A DNA stretch of 64,000 nucleotides. Origin: Cryptomeria japonica. Its lineage: Eukaryota > Streptophyta > Pinopsida > Cupressales > Cupressaceae. The notes beneath the pieces were generated by a model. That model had not been told where the DNA came from. It saw only the letters and a program-made list of their open reading frames with translations, and ran no database searches. Shown in pieces: positions 1 through 11,985 of the stretch. The translations under genes were made by a program, and so were the position numbers. Positions within the stretch are counted from its first letter, which is position 1. Each line of letters opens with the position of its first letter. Location of the stretch: NCBI RefSeq assembly GCF_030272615.1, contig NC_081408.1, forward strand, positions 59,666,114-59,730,113, written 5' to 3'.

Positions 1-2853
1 CTTCAAACCCAAGTTTTATAAACCAATTTGTTGTCAAAATCCTTGCTTGCAATGCTACCTATAGGAACATTCCTGCTTTAGGTAAACATGCTTTGTCCCA
101 ACATAAATGAATGAGGATTTATGTCCTTTCCCACTGTTGAGATTTAATCAAATCTGCATAGCCATCTCTAACTTTATACTCACCTGTTTTCGAGCCCAAC
201 CATATTAATTTATCCTTGCCTCTCTTTACTATGATATGTCTTTTTGATAAGATGTCCCTTAGTTCTTTTTTCTCTTCTTCTGTAAGAGGTGTCCCATCCA
301 GAGATTTCCACCCCCACCCAAGTGCAGGATCCCCACTGGGGCATTCTATATTGTCCTTAAGGCAACTACCCCAAGGATTTCTTAGTACCTCTTTAATTCT
401 TGGAGAGATAGGATAGTTATCCAAAGGTGTGTATCCTCCCCCAAGAGTCACTCCAAAAGAGAGCCTTGTTACCTTCTGCTATGTCCCATGTGAGTTTGTT
501 TATTATCAAATTTCTACAATTCAGTATAAAGTTCCAAACACTGGAACCTTTCAGTGGGTTTGTTGTTCTAAAGATGTTGCTCGAATCCGAACCATATAGA
601 TACTTCTTTTGCAGTATTTTAGCCCATTTTCTATCAGGTTCTTTATACATTTTCCATACTAACTTTGCTCCTAATGCCTTGCTTTGCTAGCTTAGATTTT
701 TAAGTCCTATGTCGCCTACCTCTATTGGTTTGCAAATTTTATCCCAGCCAATAAGTGTTATTTTCTTATTTTCAGACACACCCTGCCAATAGACAGACCT
801 CATTTTCTTTTCCAGCTTTGCTTTAGCACCTTGCGTTAATGTTAAGCATGACATTTGATACGTGGGAATTGCAGTAAGGACTGCTTTCAACATTGTAGCC
901 CTTCTTGCATTTGATAACCATTTCCCTTTCCATGAGTCAATTTTATGCTCCAATCTTTTTTCAATTGGCTCCCACATTTTATTTACCCTACATCCTTTAT
1001 CCAATGAAAATCCTAAATATCTAAAAGGTAGCTTACCTTTTTTAAAACCTAATGTTTGACAAATTTCTTCCTCTATATTGTTATTAATGTTCAGAAAATA
1101 TATTTCTAATTTATTTGCATTTACCACCTGTTCTAAAGCCTTGAAATATTCATTTAGAATTTTCCCGAATTCTTTTGTCTCTGTGTTCCTTCCTACACCA
1201 AAGAGCATTGTGTCATTTGCAAATTGTTGATGTGTAATGTTTGCAATTCCCTCTGTAATCTTAATCCCTTTGATTTTCTCCTATTCTTGAGCCTTACTAA
1301 TTTCCCTACCAAAGGCTTTAGCCATGATAATGAATAATTTTTTTTTTATTGGATCCCCTTGTCTAAGCCCTCTTGATATTTCAAAATACCCTTTAGGGGT
1401 TCCATTAACCGATATTGAACACCTAGGGCTTGATATACAATTACAAATTAGTTGTATGCATGATCTTGTGAAACCAAATGCTTCCATACATAAATTGCAT
1501 AAGAATCTCCATTCTACTATATCATAAGCCTACTTTATATCTAGTTTGATGAGCATGCTAGGTTTTAGGTTATGCTGAGTAGAGTGGATAGCATCTTGTG
1601 CTATGATAACCACATCAAGGATGGATCTACCAGGAACAAATCATGTTTGCTCTTTCGAAATATTGAATGGCAATAGTTTTTTTAATTCTATTTGCCAGTG
1701 CTTTTGAAAGAACTTTATACACCGTATTACACAGTGAGATGGGTCTAAAGTCATCCAATTCTTTTGTTTTCTCTTTTTGGGGGATGAGTATAATAAAGGT
1801 ATCGTTTATCTCCCTCAGTATTCTCCCTGCGTTTCTCATGTTTTCTATTGCTTCTGACATTTCTAATCCTAAAAAGTGTCAACAATTTTGAAAGAAACAT
1901 GCTGGGAAACCATCAAGACCAGGAGCCTTATCAGGGTGCAACTCATTCAATGTAGCTTCTACTTCTGATAATAAAAATTTATTGGTAAGCATTTTGTTTT
2001 GTTCCGCTGTAATGACTCTAGGTATACCATTAAGCAACTACTACCATGAAGAAAGGTCTGAACTTTCCCAATTGTTTAAAGTCTTTTTGAAAAAGTTTAT
2101 AATTTCTTGAGCTATCTCTTTAGGGTCTTCCACTATGTTCCCCTGCTCTTCCTTTTATCCCAATGATTCTGTTAACATTTCTTCTAAAGTTTGTGCTATT
2201 ATGATTTTTTTTTTGAATTTCTATCTCCATCTCCTAGCCAATTCTCTCTAGAATTTTGTTTCCAATAGATTTCTTCCTTTGTCAATATATCTTTGTACTT
2301 GAATAGCAACTCTTTTTCTTTGGCATATTTCACTTGATCCATACCATCTTTTATAACACTTTCATTTAGTTTATCTAATGCTACCTCTAATTCTTCTTTT
2401 ATTGTAAAGATATTCTTAAAGTGTTATTTATCCATTGAAGCATTTTATATTTTAACTTTTTTAGTTTTGAAATGAAACAAAATATTTTAGATCCACTTAC
2501 ATATTCCTCCTTCCATCATTTTTCCAAAAGGTTTAAAAAATCTTTATCTTGGAACCACATCTTTTAGAACTTAAAGGGGCAATTCCTTGGTCTTAACTCT
2601 TCTTTCACTTCTAGCAAGACCGGAAAGTGATCAGATCTTGCTGAAGTTAAAATTGAAGAGCCGAGTGTATGTATGAAATCTGTTAAATCTCCTTTGAAAA
2701 AGAACCTATCAAGTTTTTCTGAAATATGGATGAAACCCATCCTTCTTTTGTTCCAAGTAAAAGTTCCATTGTTTGTTTTAATGTCCATTGGATTATTACT
2801 TCTTACCCATTCCTTAAAGTCTTTTGAGTTCGAGACTCCTGTTGAGTACCGCC
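1..2853 (-). mobile_element. 3' part of a LINE split by an LTR element
   Basis: This is the downstream part of a non-LTR retrotransposon read on the minus strand. It continues off the left edge, so the 3' end and poly-A tail are not visible. Its upstream part lies at 34419-36660 and the two are separated by the LTR element 2854-34413. The minus-strand endonuclease frame at 34419 runs into the frame ending at 2853 once the 5-bp target duplication is counted once, so the two pieces were one element. Confidence 0.88.
119..2788 (-). pseudogene. LINE ORF2, endonuclease end and reverse transcriptase (broken)
   Basis: This is the C-terminal two thirds of a plant L1-type ORF2, which would nick DNA and copy the LINE RNA into the genome. 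Read on the minus strand, 2788-2564 is the end of the endonuclease (FTWNKRR, then SDHFPVLLE). Positions 1860-1627 hold the reverse transcriptase block with FRPISLCN. Positions 1487-1281 hold GLRQGDPI. Positions 1208-687 hold the palm and thumb, and 451-119 resembles the segment before the terminal zinc region (DKLIWLGSKTGEYKVRDGY). Several stops and frameshifts separate these blocks. The catalytic box reads FAND at 1212-1223 instead of the usual F/YADD, so one catalytic aspartate is lost. The family is certain. The copy is dead. Confidence 0.9.
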
Positions 2854-3584
2854 TGTAGACACCTAAAATTGTCCAGTCTAATTAAATAAATATCTTTATT
2901 TATTTAATTAATTCATTTATCCTCTTCTAGCCTTATTTCTCATTTAAATAAATACTTTTATTTATTTAAATTATTCTTTTTCCTAAATTAAATAAATACT
3001 TTTATTTATTTAATTGATTCCACTTCTTCTATTAATTAAATAAATCTTTATTTATTTAATTAATTCATTAGCCTTTTCCACCCACGACACATGTCATTCA
3101 TCTCCTAATTCCTACACTACCTACCCTCTCATTATTTTATTATTTTCTTTACCTACCCTCTAATCATAGCCGACCTCTTTTATACCTCTCAATCTTAGCC
3201 CTCTATTTCATATAGTGTCTTCTATATAAGGAGATGCTTCCTTCATTATCAAACCCTGACTATTTGATCAATTGACTATACTACGCCTTTGCACTTTCAT
3301 ATGCAATCAAGCCTACTTGCAACCACATTTCCGTTCTTTGTTGAGCTCTTGTGCACATAAAATCTGAGAGCAAACATATCAAGCAAGATCAATGGAGATA
3401 GGAAGAATGGAGATTCAAACCCTATTGGACATGTGATGGTATAATCTTTGTGATTTCATTTGATTTGCATTGTCTTAGGTAGTCTTCATATGTTATGGTG
3501 GATCTTTGTTGTTAGGCTAGGGTTTTGTGGTTGAATTCGTTTAGTCTTTCAATGTTATTGTTGTTTCCATTTTCACCATATACA
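2854..3584 (+). repeat. 5' LTR of the outer element
   Basis: 731 bp, starting TGTAGACACC and ending CATATACA. The first 220 bp hold four AT-rich palindromes of the type TTAAATAAAT...TTTATTTAA. A TATA-like TATATAAG lies at 3223-3230 and would start the element's transcript. The 3' LTR lacks about 25 bp inside the first palindrome. Confidence 0.93.
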
Positions 3585-3587
3585 TTT

Positions 3588-3605
3588 TGGCACGCCTGGT
3601 GGGAC
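3588..3605 (+). other. Putative primer-binding site, outer element
   Basis: TGGCACGCCTGGTGGGAC begins three bases after the LTR. A TGG start at this place is expected for a site paired with a tRNA 3' CCA end. I could not assign the tRNA. Confidence 0.6.
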
Positions 3606-3694
3606 TCTTGTCCCTTTGCATTTAACATCTTTTATTGCAGAATTTGTGTTTTGAAGTTGTAGATCAGACATTTCCGACAACATTTTGATATTTT

Positions 3695-3951
3695 CACGTC
3701 TGCGTACTTTTAGATCACGTTTTTGATTTTCTGTCACGTCTGTGACATCTGGAATTGCGTCTGCGTCTTCGACAATTTTTTTTTTGGATGATTCCTGAAA
3801 CCATGTTTGTGTTCTAAAACCGCGTTTGTGAGGTCTACACGCGCGTCTACATCCAGAAGTCGCGTTTGTGTTTTGTAATCGCGTCTGTGTCGCATATAAG
3901 CGCATCTGCGAATTGGTATAGCGTTTGTGTTTCAAACAATCGCGTCTGTGT
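3695..3951 (+). repeat. 5' motif array A of the outer element (GCGT[C/T]TGTG)
   Basis: About 12 copies of a 10-11-bp motif (CACGTCTGTG, CGCGTTTGTGT, CGCGTCTGTGT and variants). From 3802 the starts are 3802, 3821, 3841, 3861, 3880, 3901, 3920 and 3941, a spacing of 19-21 bp. The spacers share no obvious sequence. The reverse complement of the motif forms an array at 32899-33170. Confidence 0.85.
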
Positions 3952-5152
3952 GCAGTTGTTTCATTTTGGGGTTTTGATTCCATTTTTCATCATTTGGATT
4001 TTTCAAATTTGGTTTATTTTGAGCTAACATCTTCAGATCTAGCTAACAAAATTGGTGCAGCTTGTCTTGAAAGCAAAATCATTTTGTTGAAGGCCCCTAT
4101 TTCACAAAGTCTTTTGGATTTAAAATTTACCTAATTTGTGTGCTTGCAGGAAGGGGTGATCATTTGAAACAATCCAAACTACTAATAGATCTTTGTTGCA
4201 GGACCTTGGCAAGGGTTTTTGATCTTTATTGTGTGCCTTGTTTTCATAGACTAGCAAACACTTCAATTGGTGCACTAAAATTGAACCATTGTCTTTTGTG
4301 TCTTGAGCAATAGGCTCTTTTTGTTTAATCTTTAGAGGGCCTGTCTCCCTGTGTGGTCATTAGGACTACTAGTGAGGAGAGAATGACCCAAGTGGTAGCA
4401 AAAGAAAAGCCATCTTCTTCCAAACCACTATAAATAACTGTATTCGTGGTGAAAACTATGGATAACGTGTGTTGATTAGTTCATACTGACACTATGTCTC
4501 CCCATAAACCCGTTTGATCAAATTTATTTGATTAGTTGTAGGGCATAACCCCTACTGGCTGGGAGCCTTCTGTATTTATAGAGCTGAAAGTGCCGCATGT
4601 ATGGCCACACGAGCAGATGCCCTTACTAGCACCTTTTTGTTTTAGAAGCCAAAATCCTTCTAGTTGTTGGGGCAGGAGGTCGGACCTCTAGTAGCGGCCC
4701 ACACACATACAGTTCTTAGTAGAGATACAAAGTTCACCACAGGGAGTTTTCGTGGGGACTGATGCTTGGCTGCCCCAAGAAGTGAGTGCTGAGGGTGGAG
4801 CCAGTGGGGTCAAGCATCTAAGTATCCGCTCTGAATAGCGTAGCCTTGGGGGAAACTCCATGTGGGATCAACAACTATTATCATGGCCAGCCATAAGAAT
4901 TGTGCTTGACTTATTTTAAACATTCAAACATTCAAGAGCAAACATCAAAACATTGTGTCTTCAAGTGTATACAAAATAATTTTACATCAAACAACACACT
5001 TTTTTTTGAGTCATTTTGAGTCTAAACACTTGCAAACATTGAGTCCTCATCAACACTGTGTCTTCTTGTCACAAAAAATAGTCAAACGTTCAGATTTGGT
5101 CACAACAAGCAACTTTACAAATTGGAAAAATTGCACTCAGTTTGCAGAAATG

Positions 5153-5311
5153 CGTCTGTGTCTGACAGGATAGCGTCTATGTTGTCAAAACGTGTCTATG
5201 AAGGGCAGAATAGCATCTGTGTCTTTTTAGCAACTTTGCATTTACAACATCTTAGAATCGCGTTTGTGTCTGACAGAATAGTGTCTGTGTTATTTAAGCG
5301 CGTCTGTGAAG
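5153..5311 (+). repeat. 5' motif array B of the outer element
   Basis: A second block of the same motif in the same orientation, with copies near 5153, 5172, 5190, 5212, 5260, 5279 and 5300. Spacing is again about 19-22 bp, with one gap of about two periods. It lies 500 bp before the gag start. Confidence 0.8.
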
Positions 5312-5821
5312 TATACAGGCACATATGTGTTCAAGATTGAAAACTTTCAAAAATTCAGCAAACAAGAATAGTCAGTTTTAGACTTATTGAGCTTCCTAGG
5401 TTATCTCTCTGGGTTTTCATCTAGCATTCAACCTGTCTTTGGGTCTCACAAAGTCCATCATTGCTTTACACCTTACATTACATTCACATTTGTCTAAACT
5501 TGAGTCAAAAGGTCACTTGCTTGTCCTCGTCATACTTTGTCAACACCCTACATACAACAACATTTTGCTAAGTGGTCCCTCATCAAGGTCTATCACCTTT
5601 GGGTCTCATTTGGTCTTACTTAGAGTCAAGGTCAACTTACCTCATCAAGAGAAACTATCATCTCTTTGGAAGCCACGCCTACTCTACTACATACATACTT
5701 GGTCTTATACTTTGGACATTGCAAGTACACTTCAGATTCATTTACATTCCATCCAATTCTTGGTCTTCCATGCTCTTTCCATTTTCATCTAGTCTCACAC
5801 ATCTTGGTCAATACCTAGTTC

Positions 5822-7893
5822 ATGGTTGAAACCCATTCCCAAAAATCTAGGAGAGAAACCAAAGAGGCTCAAGAGTCCGCAAGCATGAGTGTCTATGAGT
5901 ATGACAATGATGTCTTTTTCAATTATAATCATAACACATTACCTGACATGGATGCCTATAGAAACATTCCAAATGTTGAGAACATGGACACTACAAACAA
6001 TAATGATACACACAATGACGATATGGACAACTTTTTCGTACATTCAGTAGAAGTGGAAGACTCCATTATGGATCCCTGTTTCAATCGATTGGTTGAGGAA
6101 ATAATGAGGAGAGATAGACAATACTTCTTACAAATGATGGCACAAAGTGGAGCCAAGATACCTCGTGATTTTGACATGTCTCAAATAATGGAAAATCGAC
6201 CTTTGCAACAACCTCACCTCAACATGGATCGAAGGAGGCCTAATAGTGGAGGTAATAGAGGAGCACATCTTGTGCTTGAATCACCATCATCTTTGTTTCA
6301 AAAACTAGAGGTCCCATACACACATGGTCAAGCATATGATACTCACCTTCGCAGACCCTTATGGAAGTATTATGCAGAAAAATATGCTCAATCATATACC
6401 AATGCTAAGGATCAACCACCAAAGCAATTGGATATTCAAAGGCATGCTCAAAATTTGGACACAAGGAAACCCCGCGTCAAATTTGGGGGCAACACACTAG
6501 AACAAACTCATGACATGCCTATAGAGTATGGTATACAAGGACAAAGCAGATATTCTATTCCTTAACATGACTCTATACCAAGTGGTCCTTATACGCATAC
6601 GCAACATCATTATAGACCTCCTCCATATGAACATGTGTATGATCAATATCATCCCTATATGCAACATGCTCCTCCACACATTGGTTCGGGCATGGGGTAT
6701 GGTCCAAGAAGTCGGTCTCCACCTAAGAGCAATTTGGAACAACAAACTAGGGACTTACAAAAGAAAATGGAGGACATAAATACACCGAAGCCAACTTACA
6801 CAATGAGAGACATATGTCCTTATCCATTTGACAAGAGCATTCCAATGCCTCCATTTCCTACACACTTTATGACACCTAAGTTTGATAAGTATAGAGGCAA
6901 AGGGGATCCTAAGGCACACATAAGACAATTTTTCACAGCTTGCATTGAGGTAGCAGCAAAAGAGACATATTTGATGAGATTATTCCCACAAAGCTTAAGT
7001 GATCAAGCTATGGAATGGTTCTCCCAACTTCCACCTGGTATTAAGTCTTGGGGTGATCTAGCAGAGGCATTTATTCAACATTTCTCATACAACATAGAGA
7101 CAAAAATATCAGTCACTACTTTGTGTAATGCCAAACAAAAGGGATGGAGAATCTTTTTCATCATTTTTACAAAGATGGAGGAATCTAGCCAGCAGATGCT
7201 CTTGTGAAATTCCACAAAAACAAATGGTAGAAATGTTCACCCAAAATGTTAACAAAGACATTGGCTATGATCTAAGGAAAGCTTGTTTGTCCACCTTCAA
7301 GGAAGTCATTGAAAAAGGCTTAGCAACAGAGAAGGTCCTAATTGAACAAGGAGTCATTAAGATATTCAAGGAAAAAAAACAAGACTTTAAAGGAAAAGAC
7401 AAGCCAAGATTTTGGAATAAAAACAAGAACACAGTCAATGATGGTGTTGTTGATGCCAATACAGTACGACCCAAAATCATTTTTTCTGGATCAAGCTCTA
7501 CAAACAATCAAGTGAATACTCATACAACTTCCAGATCACCAAGGAAGTACACCCCATTGGGAGAACCACTTGAGTCAGTTTTCAAAAAGCTAGTGGCAAA
7601 CAAGATAATCACAATCCCAGATCCACCTCCATATGAACCAAAGGTTAAACCAAATTGGTGGAATGATGATGAATATTGTGAATTTCATAAGAGCAAGGGC
7701 CACAAGACAGGAAATTGCCATCGACTGAAGAACATCATACAAGATCTCATTGATAGAGGTGACGTTGAGATTGAAGGACACTCATCCAATCAAGAACATG
7801 AGATGTTTAAAGAACCATTCCCAAAGCATGACAAGGGAAAAGCCAAAGCCACTAATGACCAAACCAACTATACCAGAGCATCTTATAACTATG
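5822..7893 (+). pseudogene. Outer element gag, N-terminal part, interrupted by the inner element
   Basis: Gag packages the element RNA in cytoplasmic particles. The start at 5822 (MVETHSQKSRRE) opens a frame equivalent to the inner gag. It has a FNRLVEEIMRRD block, then PYPFDKSIPMPPFP and the retrotransposon gag core from KYRGKGDPKAHIRQF to SYNIETK. A zinc-knuckle-like CEFHKSKGHKTGNC lies near 7678 (C-x2-H-x4-H-x4-C). Lesions are an in-frame TAA at 6563-6565 and a one-base frameshift near 7141. The inner element then interrupts the frame at 7893, and the frame resumes at 26760. Over the core it matches the inner gag closely, with different termini. Confidence 0.9.
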
Positions 7894-9276
7894 TGTAGTC
7901 ACACAAATCTGTCCATTTTAATTAAATGAATATTTCGTATTTATTTGATTAAAAATCCACTAGCCATCAATTAATTAAATTAATATTTAATTAATTCATC
8001 CCCAAACATTCTTCTATTAATTAAATAAATTATTCGATTTATTTTAATTAATTCATTAAAATCAAATTCCCATTAATTAAATAAATAAATCAATTTATTT
8101 AATTAAAATCCCCCTTTTCCTCTTTTAAATAAATTAACATTTATTTAAATCATTTTAAAACCCCCCCACTTGCATTTTCCTACAAATGCAACTTGCACAC
8201 ATTTTGAAATAAATAAATTTTTATTTTAAATAAAATCCTATTTTCCCTCACCCACCAAATCCACTTGCAAAATCTAATCCCCTTCTAGATTCTTCTAACC
8301 ACTTCCTGATTAGCCTAATCCATCCCCTAATTATTGTCACATTCCTAAGCAAAATGGAGTCACTTCTCAAAGACTCCAAAGTCTTTGAAAAACATTTAAT
8401 GCTTTGTGTGTTCAACCAATTAACCCCCAAAGTCTTCCAAGACCACTAATGGCTCTTACATGACCATTTATGGCTCTTACATAACCATTTATGGTTATTT
8501 CAATCTTGTCTCCCCAAACATTTATTGTCTTGACCATATTCATCCATTTCACATTTGCACAAGAGTTTATCCATTTGATAAAAGCTTTATTCTTTGAATA
8601 AAGAGTTTATTCATTCAACCAACCTTGACTCAAAATCCCAAGGTCATATCAGGCATTTAATGCTTATTCCCTCTCCTCTTAACCTATCTCACAGTGACAC
8701 TTGTCATCCTGGGATTGGGTTGAAAGCCCTCACATGGATTTGAAATCATTCAATCCTGACCCTTGTTGAGATTACTCAATCTCAACCATCCATTGCTCCA
8801 TTTTTCCTATAAATAGAGCCCATTCCTTCATAATCCAGATCCTGAAAACTTGTAAGCATTTAGACTATAGCCATTTTAGAGAGCATTTAGCATAGCATAA
8901 CTAAATCTTGTCTTTTTGGTTAAAATACTTCATTTTAGCATTAAAATAGCTTTTCATTTCATATTTGGAGCTATTCTACAATCTCAATCCTCCATAAGCA
9001 TCCATAGTGCAAAAAGCTGCTGAGAGCTACACTATTTTGGAACTTGGAGAGGAGAGGAACAAGGGAGAAGAAGCTAAGGCCATGCTAAGAGGCAGTTGGA
9101 GATGTCTCATGATCATTTGTTCTATTTATTAGATATATTTAGCATGTCTCTTTTAGTGTCTCTTTTGGAATGCCTTCATATGTTTTAGTTTTTGATTGAC
9201 TAACGCTAATACTTTGTGTGTTTTTGTGTTGTTTGATCTTAGACTAAACCATTGTGTGCCATTTAGGAGGGCATCA
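7894..9276 (+). repeat. 5' LTR of the inner element
   Basis: 1383 bp from TGTAGTCACA to GGGCATCA. The first 350 bp carry about six AT-rich palindromes resembling those in the outer LTR. TATAAATA at 8808-8815 fits a core promoter. The left flank CTATG is repeated after the 3' LTR. Confidence 0.96.
8808..8815 (+). promoter_or_regulatory. LTR TATA box (inner element)
   Basis: TATAAATA followed by a GAGCCCATTCC stretch, with about 460 bp of LTR downstream. The same octamer lies at 26286-26293 in the 3' LTR. The corresponding outer-element boxes are TATATAAG at 3223-3230 and 34049-34056. Confidence 0.65.
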
Positions 9277-9278
9277 TT

Positions 9279-9296
9279 TGGTGAACCCGACGTGAA
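9279..9296 (+). other. Putative primer-binding site, inner element
   Basis: TGGTGAACCCGACGTGAA starts two bases after the 5' LTR. It differs from the outer element's site, so the two families probably prime with different tRNAs. The tRNA was not assigned. Confidence 0.65.
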
Positions 9297-9362
9297 TCGA
9301 ACACCAAAATATCATTGTTTTTAACAAACTAACATGTTTGAATGTTGAACTTGACACACAGG

Positions 9363-9623
9363 TCGCGCTTTGGCGCTTTTGTCGCGTTTTAGCGCTATTG
9401 TTTTTTTTGTCTTTTAGCGCTTTTGTTCTTACAATAGCGCTATTGTCAAAGAATTAGCGCTTTTGTCAAAGAATTGGCGCTTTTGTCAGTATTTTAGCGC
9501 TTTTATTCATTAATTAGCGCTTTTGTATTGTTGTAAAATTCTTTTCTTTTAGCGCTTTTGTAATATTTTAGCGCTTTTGTGTTAAAGTAGCGCTTCTGTT
9601 TTCACACAGACTAGCGCTATTGC
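9363..9623 (+). repeat. 5' motif array of the inner element (TAGCGCTTTTGT)
   Basis: About 13 copies of TAGCGCTTTTGT or TAGCGCTATTGT. Starts are near 9372, 9390, 9415, 9433, 9454, 9475, 9495, 9515, 9549, 9569, 9588 and 9613, a spacing of about 20 bp. The array begins 87 bp after the LTR. Both versions (TTTTG and TATTG) recur as exact reverse complements at 24419-24811. Confidence 0.9.
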
Positions 9624-11985
9624 AACAGAACGTTATAAAAAAAAGCCTTGTAACCGAAAAATTGAGTATCTTAGGCTTGTGGAAGCCCCCCTTGAACACC
9701 GATTTTTACTAATTTGTTTTTGTTGATACAGGTTAACAACTCACTATAAATATCACAAATTTGTCATTTAGTGCTTAAAAAGAACTTAAAACTACAAAAC
9801 AAAAAAAAAAGAGAAGTTTCATTGTTTTCTAGTTAGGACTCATCTTTATTTTTGGTGCTTAAAATCAACAACACAAATTTGATTTCCTTGCATCAATTGG
9901 GACCTAAAATTTACAATCCACATTTCAAGAATTTGGTGCACATAAAATTGACAAACCACTTGTTTTTTATTTATTTTTGGCAAACAAATTTTCCTTCAAA
10001 GCAAAACGTGTTTTTCATTAAGTTGACCAGGATTTTCAAAATTCTAGATTACAAAACACATTGCCTTTGAAGTTAAAAAGAACACCATGACTGTTGGAGC
10101 AACATCTCCAAATAGTTAGATCATATTGCCATGATGGATTAAAAAGAACAAGTGAATTTCGTGTTTGGCACGCTTGTGCACAAAAGTCAGTCGAGTGGAC
10201 CTACTTCTAACACACACTATCCTCTCCCTTGGCTCTCGTGGTCCTAGGTGCAAGAGAAAAGTGTTAGTAACACTCAAAATTTTATTTTTTAAGAGAGGCC
10301 TGCCAAGGGATCGATACTCTTGGGAACGACCTCGAGCGGTAAATCCTTCGAGCCGCTATAGAAATCAGGTGAGAGCGAAAGTTGTAGCCTTGGGTATAGC
10401 TGTTCCTATAGTGTAACTGGCCGAAAGGACAAATGGGCCCCACCACCAGTTACAAGGCTCTTAAGTGAGTCACTGCAGAATGAACTTGTGTCCAAAGCCA
10501 TCGAACATGACTAAACACTTTTAAGTAGTAGCCCACCTGTTCTATTGATTGAGGATATTTGAGGTATAATTTAGTGCAAGAGCATAGATGGTTTTGCTCC
10601 CAAGATACTCACCATACATATTTCCTTGAGTAGAAACATAGCTTTTTGAAAAGTCACTTGTGGCTTGATAAAAGTGGTGACTCCCCCATCATAGGGATCA
10701 TCTATTTGTTATGCTCGTGCAAGACTTAGTATATCACATCCTTACCTGCCACGGCGGGATTCATAAGGTATGTAGTACCAAAGTCGAAGAAATATCAAGA
10801 TGTGGGCTAAATTTATCACAACTGGCCATTTGACCTTAGGGATAAAGAGTGTTTGAAGTGTGTTCGTTTTACAGACCTAGAGCAAATTGAGCCGACTTCA
10901 GGCTTTGGAAATACACCTTAAAATGAATCTAAAGGAAGGGTCAGAAACGAGTCCAAGAATTGGGTTGATCTAGACCCATACTCATTTGTGCCTTTTTAGG
11001 CAACATTCTTGTGTTTGTGTGCTTGCTTTGTTTTCTTATCAAAGAAAAATCAGAAAATCAATCCCAAAAACAAAGTATTCATCCAACATCTATCAACACA
11101 ACCAAAAATACCAAAAACAAAGTGCAAACAACACAGAGTCACAACTTTTATGACCATTCTTCACATCTTGCGAAAGAAGAAGTGTCATCAGAATATTACC
11201 TTGAAAAGAAGACCATTAAGCTCAAAAGCTTTAATCAAAAGGAGGAAATTCTTCTATCTCAATAGACAAATCTTTGTCTCACATAGAGTCTTTCTACATC
11301 GCATGCATCTATACCTTCAAGGTAAAACAAACGAATTTGATTCTGAATCATTGAACCGCAGAGCTTTTATGCAATATAGAGCTCTGAGTTATCACAAAAA
11401 TCAAGGAGGAAAGATTAATCCCAATTTCTTCCCAAACATCTGTATCACCTACAACACAGCTCGAGAAGTGCCACCAACGCCTGAAAGGGAAGAGGTAGAG
11501 TTTGTCCCATTTGTGACACAGAGTTTTTATTGAAGTTGAAAACATTTTCATCCATCATCTTTCTCATCCATCATCATTTCATCATCAATCCATCCCAAAA
11601 CTCTCAAAACATTAAGAGGTTATTGTCCCAAGATTCCATTTTAGATATTGCTTGAAATCAAACACATCACATCACTTTTAGATTGTTTCTACATCTAGGA
11701 TAAGCTCATCCTAAGAGACACATCTACGCAGGTTAAAACTAGTTCATGAGTAAATCCTCTCATTACTAGGTAGTCAAAATCTGTAACACATCTCAGATTT
11801 CTCTACACCTTATCACATCCAAACTTATCAAACAAAAAAGCAATTCAAAGAAAGGAATTTCGGTTACATCTACCTTAAAGTGATAGAGATCCCCATACAA
11901 CACAAATCACCAACCAATCAATCTTTCATTTCATCACCACTCATCATCATCTTCAATCAACTTCAAAAACAAACTTGTAAACAAA
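9624..11985 (+). other. Untranslated leader of the inner element
   Basis: A 2.4-kb leader between the motif array and gag, a long leader as in other Tat elements. Open frames at 10165-10416 and 11009-11533 have no recognisable domain and no counterpart in the outer element, so I do not call them genes. Confidence 0.6.

Larger units (their letters stand above)
3606..5821 (+). other. Untranslated leader of the outer element
   Basis: About 2.2 kb separates the primer site from gag. It holds two blocks of the GCGT(C/T)TGTG motif, listed separately. I see no credible coding sequence: the open frames at 4955-5340 and 5439-5829 have no recognisable domain and overlap the repeats. Confidence 0.6.

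Noticed and set aside
3588-9296. Naming the primer tRNAs
   Set aside because: The two primer sites do not match initiator Met, and I could not match them to a specific tRNA with confidence.
9363-9623. CRISPR-like array
   Set aside because: Direct repeats with even spacing, but the repeats are 11-12 bp with 8-9-bp spacers inside a plant retrotransposon leader; there are no cas genes.
11009-11533. 174-codon open frame in the inner leader
   Set aside because: Low-complexity Lys/Gln-rich composition, overlapping frames equally open, no counterpart in the outer element.
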